Assembly: GCF_021044795.1 (NCBI RefSeq) | Contig: NZ_JAJNOP010000011.1 | DNA from: Acidaminococcus hominis | Lineage (GTDB): Bacteria > Bacillota > Negativicutes > Acidaminococcales > Acidaminococcaceae | Length of the DNA: 64,000 nt | Direction: 5' to 3' (one strand) | Shown here: positions 59,745 to 64,000 of the stretch, piece by piece | Numbering within the stretch: position 1 is the first letter of the stretch | Layout: every line of letters starts with the position of its first letter | Translations under genes and position numbers: made by a program | Notes under the pieces: model-generated | The model's input: the letters and a program-made list of their open reading frames with translations, nothing else | Told to the model about the DNA's origin: nothing | Database searches by the model: none

Positions 59745-62700
59745 TTACATTCTCCGTGTAATGGTCACCCCATATGTGAACCCTCTTTGCACGCCGCTCC
59801 ACCCGGTGACTCTCACATCCGCACCCCAGGGGTTCTCTTTGGTGGCCTTGCTCTGCCACCCCAGTTCCACAAAACCGCTGGAGCCCTGGACGCTGGGCGC
59901 CGGGGTGCTGAAATCCCGGTACTGGGCTCTGGCTTCTCCGTCGAATTCATAGTCCCAGCCAAGGCCAGCATAGAGGGTATCCTGGGCTCCCTGATGCCGT
60001 GTCCAGCGCAGCCCCAGCCGGCTGCGGTAGGAATCCACGCTGTCCAGGTGGTACGTTCCGCCGCCCAGGCCGCTGTATATCCTCGTGGTGTCACTGCCCA
60101 AATGGGTCCAGTAAAGCTTACCATAGTAATCAAAATCATTTCGTCCACGGGTGACCACCTTCCCCAGGCCCAGGTGGGCCGCCACATAACTGGAGCCCGT
60201 AGCATAGGAAGCCTGGTGGCCCGCCAACAGACCCCGGAAGTCCCCGGACAGATACCCTGCCCGGACCATTCCTTCGTAGTGCGCTCCATTAGACAGATCC
60301 CGGCGCAGCAGCAGCCCCCCGCCTATATAGTGCTGGCCCCCATCGCTCCGGGCCCCGCTGTCCAAATGGGCTGTGTAGTTCCCGTTGCCGTATTCCGCAA
60401 AGGGCATAACGGTATCCGTGTGGTTCCCTGCAACAACCCGTTTCACGAAGCCCAGCTCTGTACTAATCCCCTGGCTGTCCACGTAGGAGCCGGTAGCGTA
60501 GCGCAGGTCGTGGCCTCCCACTACCGCATACGGAGTGAATTTGGCCTTTACCGAATGGTCTTCCAGCCAGGCCGCTTCGTAGGCCGCCACTGCCGAGGCG
60601 TAGCCATGATTGGACGCCAGGTCGGACGCATTCACCAGCTGACTGATGGCCGCCTCCCTCTGCTCGGGAATCAATTTGGTGTCCGGGTTCAGGGTGCCTT
60701 TATCACCGGCAGGGATGTACAGGACAATGGTATTGGGGTCCTGTTCTTTAATGAGAACTTTGTGCTGTACAAAGCCGGGATCCGTGACCACGTCTTTGCC
60801 GGTGATCATGCTGTAGGTGGTGCCGGTGGTATTGATGGTATTGGCATCGTGGAGCAGGTTGATGACCTGGCCGGGGCTCAGTTTCACACTGTCGTCAATG
60901 CCGCCGTTCACTGCTGCTCCAGCCACATCCGCCGTATTGGTCACTTCTAGCATGGTCTCTCCAGGAACGGTGCCGGCCGGCACGTAGAAGTTCAGGGTCT
61001 GGAAGTAGTCCAGGTTTTTGACAGTCTGGTCTTTGGTGTAGAAGTTCAAGGTGTTGCCGGTGCTTTCGAGTTCGCTATAGCCGCCGTAAAGGTCCATTTC
61101 CGGATTCAGGGTGCCACCCAGGATATTGACGGTGTTGTCATCGGCTGCGCCGCCTTCCGACTCGCCGCCATAGATTCCGGTATCAAGGGTTCCGCCAGAG
61201 AAATTAACAGTGTTGCTGTTGGCGTTTCCGCTTTTTTCATCATTATACGTTGCAGCATACCCGCCTATGACATTACCCGAAACTTCACCGCCGCTGATGG
61301 TGACTGTATTGGAAGCAGCATCACCGCCCATTGTATAGCCTCCTGTCACGCCGAAAGGTATGCCTTGCTGGGTCGTTCCTGCCGTACCACCGGAAAGTAT
61401 GACTTTATTTCCTGATACATTGTCGCCCGTAACCATTGCACCTATAGTGATTCCGGCATCACCGCCCGTGATAATTACCGTATTGTTCGTTGCGGAAACT
61501 CCGGACACTCCGCCGAAAGTCCTGGTGGACGTACCGCCATTCATTTCGACAGTATTATTGATGGAACCAAAGGTACCATCCGAACTGCCCACAGTATTTC
61601 CACCAATCAGACTTTCTGTAGTACCGCCATTGAAAATGACTTTATTGTCTTTTACCCCGGTCAGGCCTATACCGCCTGTAACGCTAGTAAGCTTGCCCGT
61701 CCCTGTAGTATCAATCGTGACTGTATTGCCGGAAGCGGAATTCCTAGTGGATTCACCGCCAATAATTGAACCAGTAACATTTCCGGATAATAGGGTAACG
61801 GTATTGTTATCGGCGGGATTCGACAACTCCGCCTCACTCCCCGAGGAATATCCCCCATAGATATCACTGGTCAGGTCACCGCCTTTGATTGTGACCGTAT
61901 TGGAAACGGCGTTGCCACCCGCCGCATACCCGCCATAGATGGTGTTTTTAGCGTCCGAAGCCCCAATGGTGCCACCTTCAAGGGTGACGGAGTTATCTGT
62001 GGCGTCGCCGCTTGGCGTATTGCCGCCGTAGACGTTGTTATTGATTGTGCCGCTTTCAATAGTGACGGCGTTGCCTGTGACATCGCCGGTTCCTGTAAAG
62101 CCGCTATTCTCATTATGCTCCCCGATATTGGCGCCATAAATGACCCCGGTAACCGTCGCGCCCGATACTTTGACGGTATTTCCTGAAGCATTGCCCTTGA
62201 CCGCGGTGCCGCCGAAAACATTATTTTGGAAGGTGCCGCTGTCGAGGGTGACGGCGTTGCCGGTGGCGTCGCCATAAGCGGTGTAGCCGCCGTAGACTTC
62301 GCCGGGAAGGGTCACGTCCGAAATTTTGACGGTGTTTTGGATGGCAGCACCGGCCAGTGAACCGTTATAATTAGCCTCAACCTTCCCGCCGTACACATTG
62401 CCAGAAACGGCTGCTGTGCCGCTGAGTTCTACGCTATTGCCGGTTACATCTTGCGAATAGGAACCATAACCGTCAGTATACCCGCCTATTACGTCTTTGC
62501 TGACACTGCCGGCGGAGATTTTGACACTATTGCCCTTAACATTGCTGCCTGCAAAGGACAGGCCGCCATATACGGTACCGTTTACGACAGCGGTGCCGCT
62601 CATTTCTACACTGTTGCTGGTTACGGAACCGTCATAGTTACCATAATACCCTCCTGCAACTATAGCATTGGAATCAGCATTGCCTATTGTGCCGCCCGTA

Positions 62701-63431
62701 AGAATCACTTTGTTGTTTGACAATGATCCTATTTGATTTGCCATACCACCTGCAACCATAACTCGAATATTCCCGCCGCTAATGGTAACGGTGTTGTTTT
62801 CCAGTATTCCCCCTTGAGCTCCATGGACATAATTGTAATTCCCTGCCGAGACTTCTATTTTATTGTTCTTTGCTACAGCTGCCGAGGCGGAAGTACCAGA
62901 AGCCAGGCCCCCAACTAGGTAATCTGCAGAGCCACCAGAAGCAATAATCGTATTGTCTGAGGCTTCGGAACTCCCTTGGCCGCCATATATGGAATTACTA
63001 ATAGTACCAGCACTTTCTACCCGGTTGTGATTGGCTGTAGTGCCAATACCGCCCCAGACACTATTCAGACTGCTCTTATCATCAATGCTCACAACGTTTT
63101 CTTCATTAATAGTGCCGCCAGCGCCGCCATAAATCTCGGCATTGAGCGTAGAATTGGTAACCGTGACTGAGTTATTGGAAACAGAAGTGTCTGTACCGGC
63201 TACGGAACCACCATTAATGCGGATTGGGGTATAAGGATCAGCTTGTGATGCATCTTTTACTATCACTTGATTCCCTCTGGGCGTACCTGTATCCTCGTTA
63301 CCGTTGACGTTTGTAATATTTCCCGTCACCGTCACCGGAGCTGCCAGCGCAGGGGCGGCATATAGCCCCATCCCCAAAATACTGCAAAGAAGCACTGCCG
63401 ATAAACTCTGTTTGTGTTCTTTTGTCCCCAT
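59745..63431 (-). CDS. Type V autotransporter 3 (beta-barrel)
   Basis: The product has 1228 residues. The signal peptide (LSAVLLCSILGMGLYAAPALA, cleavage before APVTV) is followed by a long passenger of about 900 residues. It consists of tandem 25-45-residue units of the form GNTVTISGGxxxxxVYGGxxxxGDA, an unusually regular Gly/Asn/Val-rich beta-helix. The last 265 residues, from TPYAVVGGHDLRYATGSYVD, form the barrel and end TYGVTITRRM. It is a clear paralogue of autotransporter 2, with shared VDSYRSRLGLRWT and ENPWGADVRVTGW blocks. The only ATG (63431) lacks a nearby ribosome site: the GGGAGG on the minus strand lies about 40 bases upstream, with a perfect hairpin between. An ATT start 9 bases after that site is conceivable. 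The product should be exposed on the outer membrane. Confidence 0.9.
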   Translation of the reverse strand: MGTKEHKQSLSAVLLCSILGMGLYAAPALAAPVTVTGNITNVNGNEDTGTPRGNQVIVKDASQADPYTPIRINGGSVAGTDTSVSNNSVTVTNSTLNAEIYGGAGGTINEENVVSIDDKSSLNSVWGGIGTTANHNRVESAGTISNSIYGGQGSSEASDNTIIASGGSADYLVGGLASGTSASAAVAKNNKIEVSAGNYNYVHGAQGGILENNTVTISGGNIRVMVAGGMANQIGSLSNNKVILTGGTIGNADSNAIVAGGYYGNYDGSVTSNSVEMSGTAVVNGTVYGGLSFAGSNVKGNSVKISAGSVSKDVIGGYTDGYGSYSQDVTGNSVELSGTAAVSGNVYGGKVEANYNGSLAGAAIQNTVKISDVTLPGEVYGGYTAYGDATGNAVTLDSGTFQNNVFGGTAVKGNASGNTVKVSGATVTGVIYGANIGEHNENSGFTGTGDVTGNAVTIESGTINNNVYGGNTPSGDATDNSVTLEGGTIGASDAKNTIYGGYAAGGNAVSNTVTIKGGDLTSDIYGGYSSGSEAELSNPADNNTVTLLSGNVTGSIIGGESTRNSASGNTVTIDTTGTGKLTSVTGGIGLTGVKDNKVIFNGGTTESLIGGNTVGSSDGTFGSINNTVEMNGGTSTRTFGGVSGVSATNNTVIITGGDAGITIGAMVTGDNVSGNKVILSGGTAGTTQQGIPFGVTGGYTMGGDAASNTVTISGGEVSGNVIGGYAATYNDEKSGNANSNTVNFSGGTLDTGIYGGESEGGAADDNTVNILGGTLNPEMDLYGGYSELESTGNTLNFYTKDQTVKNLDYFQTLNFYVPAGTVPGETMLEVTNTADVAGAAVNGGIDDSVKLSPGQVINLLHDANTINTTGTTYSMITGKDVVTDPGFVQHKVLIKEQDPNTIVLYIPAGDKGTLNPDTKLIPEQREAAISQLVNASDLASNHGYASAVAAYEAAWLEDHSVKAKFTPYAVVGGHDLRYATGSYVDSQGISTELGFVKRVVAGNHTDTVMPFAEYGNGNYTAHLDSGARSDGGQHYIGGGLLLRRDLSNGAHYEGMVRAGYLSGDFRGLLAGHQASYATGSSYVAAHLGLGKVVTRGRNDFDYYGKLYWTHLGSDTTRIYSGLGGGTYHLDSVDSYRSRLGLRWTRHQGAQDTLYAGLGWDYEFDGEARAQYRDFSTPAPSVQGSSGFVELGWQSKATKENPWGADVRVTGWSGVQRGFTYGVTITRRM

Positions 63432-63439
63432 GTCTTTTG

Positions 63440-63464
63440 CCAGAAATAGACCTAGAATTTCTGG
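63440..63464 (-). promoter_or_regulatory. Leader hairpin between ribosome site and start of autotransporter 3
   Basis: CCAGAAAT (63440-63447) pairs exactly with ATTTCTGG (63457-63464). It separates the purine-rich GGAGAAGGGAGG (about 63469-63480) from the ATG at 63431. Confidence 0.5.
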
Positions 63465-63572
63465 TCTGCCTCCCTTCTCCTGTACCAGAAATGCCCCCTA
63501 AGACATTTCCGCTCCAAGCTTCCATCGTTAATGTTTATCCTGTTAACATTTTAAATACTTTTTTACAATTGT

Positions 63573-63581
63573 ATTATAGCA
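63573..63581 (-). promoter_or_regulatory. Extended -10 promoter of autotransporter 3
   Basis: On the minus strand TGC-TATAAT (63581-63573), identical to the element before autotransporter 2. The leader is about 135 bases long. Confidence 0.6.
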
Positions 63582-63603
63582 TAAGAGTAGAAGTGTAGTT
63601 ATT

Positions 63604-64000
63604 TTATTTTAGACAATTTATAGGAAAAGTTCTTTGTGGATATAGATTATGGGTTATAGTAGCATGACTCCTATTTGTTGGTGCGGTCAGCGGGCTTCCT
63701 GGTGCTGGTGCGGGACCTGATGGGAAGGCGGAGATTGGGTTGGTGCGGACCACTACTAATATGGGTGCAACTGAAATGCTTGTTCGCGATGTTGGCATTT
63801 CTGTTCTCTTTGGGGTATATTTTCAAAAAAGCGACGGAGCGCTGACTATTTTTGAAAACATACCCCGCAGAAACGGTGTACCACAAGCTGTAATCAGGCT
63901 AGTACGTCAAGAATGGCTGGAGGTACTTTGGGTGCGTCTGCGCTGCCCTCCTGTCGTATTCTCGCGCCACAGAACCCCGTCTCTTGGAATCTTGGTTGGC
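63604..64000. other. Right-edge stretch, unassigned
   Basis: A plus-strand frame is open from about 63673 to the window end (FVGAVSGLPGAGAGPDGKAE, later VRTTTNMGATEMLVRDVGIS) but has no good start. A long imperfect palindrome, GTATATTTTCAAAAA...TTTTTGAAAACATAC, lies at about 63816-63864. It may be a repeat remnant or the beginning of a gene that continues outside. Confidence 0.3.

Noticed and set aside
1..64000. tRNA, rRNA or tmRNA genes
   Set aside because: I looked for T-arm and acceptor-stem patterns and rRNA core strings by eye and found none; a tRNAscan/Infernal run would settle this.

Overview
The window looks like chromosomal DNA of a diderm Firmicute of the Negativicutes, most likely Acidaminococcaceae (Acidaminococcus-like; this is inference). 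The backbone is moderately GC-rich. It has Firmicutes-type housekeeping genes: RNase J, RNase HIII, a SpoIIIE/FtsK translocase, a long clostridial-type HflX, LexA and a lysine-riboswitch dap operon. It also carries three large type V autotransporters with C-terminal outer-membrane beta-barrels, which require an outer membrane. No rRNA, tRNA or CRISPR array was found.

Layout. (1) 1-4000 is an AT-rich accessory island: the end of an IS30-family transposase, a truncated gene, an 837-residue AAA+ protein with a PfkB-like N-terminus, and a half IS256-family transposase. (2) 4036-8097 is autotransporter 1, whose start region is odd, followed by about 1.4 kb of non-coding mosaic repeats and palindromes (8200-9510). 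(3) 9570-13581 holds two secreted HSL-type esterases, the corpse of a third, and a MATE exporter. (4) 13825-19019 holds a DUF438/hemerythrin/PAS/DUF1858 protein, class II aldolase, a pseudouridine synthase, and a three-gene set of protein E-like adhesin, dUTPase and an unknown. (5) 19051-23456 is a lysine riboswitch driving dapB-asd-lysC-dapA. (6) 23564-29876 holds a 52-aa membrane peptide, a PHP phosphoesterase, a P-loop/Asp23 fusion, RNase HIII, a flippase-like membrane protein, a sugar epimerase and a TAXI lipoprotein. (7) 30085-42925 is a long co-directional housekeeping cluster: rnj, ftsK, rodZ, rimO, cinA, a DEAD-box helicase, hflX and a methionine gamma-lyase-like gene. (8) 43154-47633 is autotransporter 2, split by a frameshift at an A8 tract. 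(9) 48272-53600 holds AbgT, an M32 peptidase, a TetR regulator, an orphan HicB-like protein and an unknown. (10) 53798-58754 holds lexA, 1.4 kb without a convincing gene, a broken flavoprotein gene, a zinc-ribbon protein and malic/malolactic enzyme. (11) 58860-63431 is another palindrome-rich non-coding region followed, on the minus strand, by autotransporter 3, a paralogue of autotransporter 2.

The most unusual material is non-coding. Autotransporters 2 and 3 are each followed, after the terminator and in the same orientation, by a conserved element of about 135 bp. It contains three hairpins whose stem sequences differ while pairing is kept. Separate arrays of perfect short palindromes with recurring loop sequences fill the regions downstream of autotransporters 1 and 3. 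One three-hairpin composite with a common GATAGAAGTT tail occurs in both arrays. These arrays look like a structured repeat system tied to surface-protein loci.
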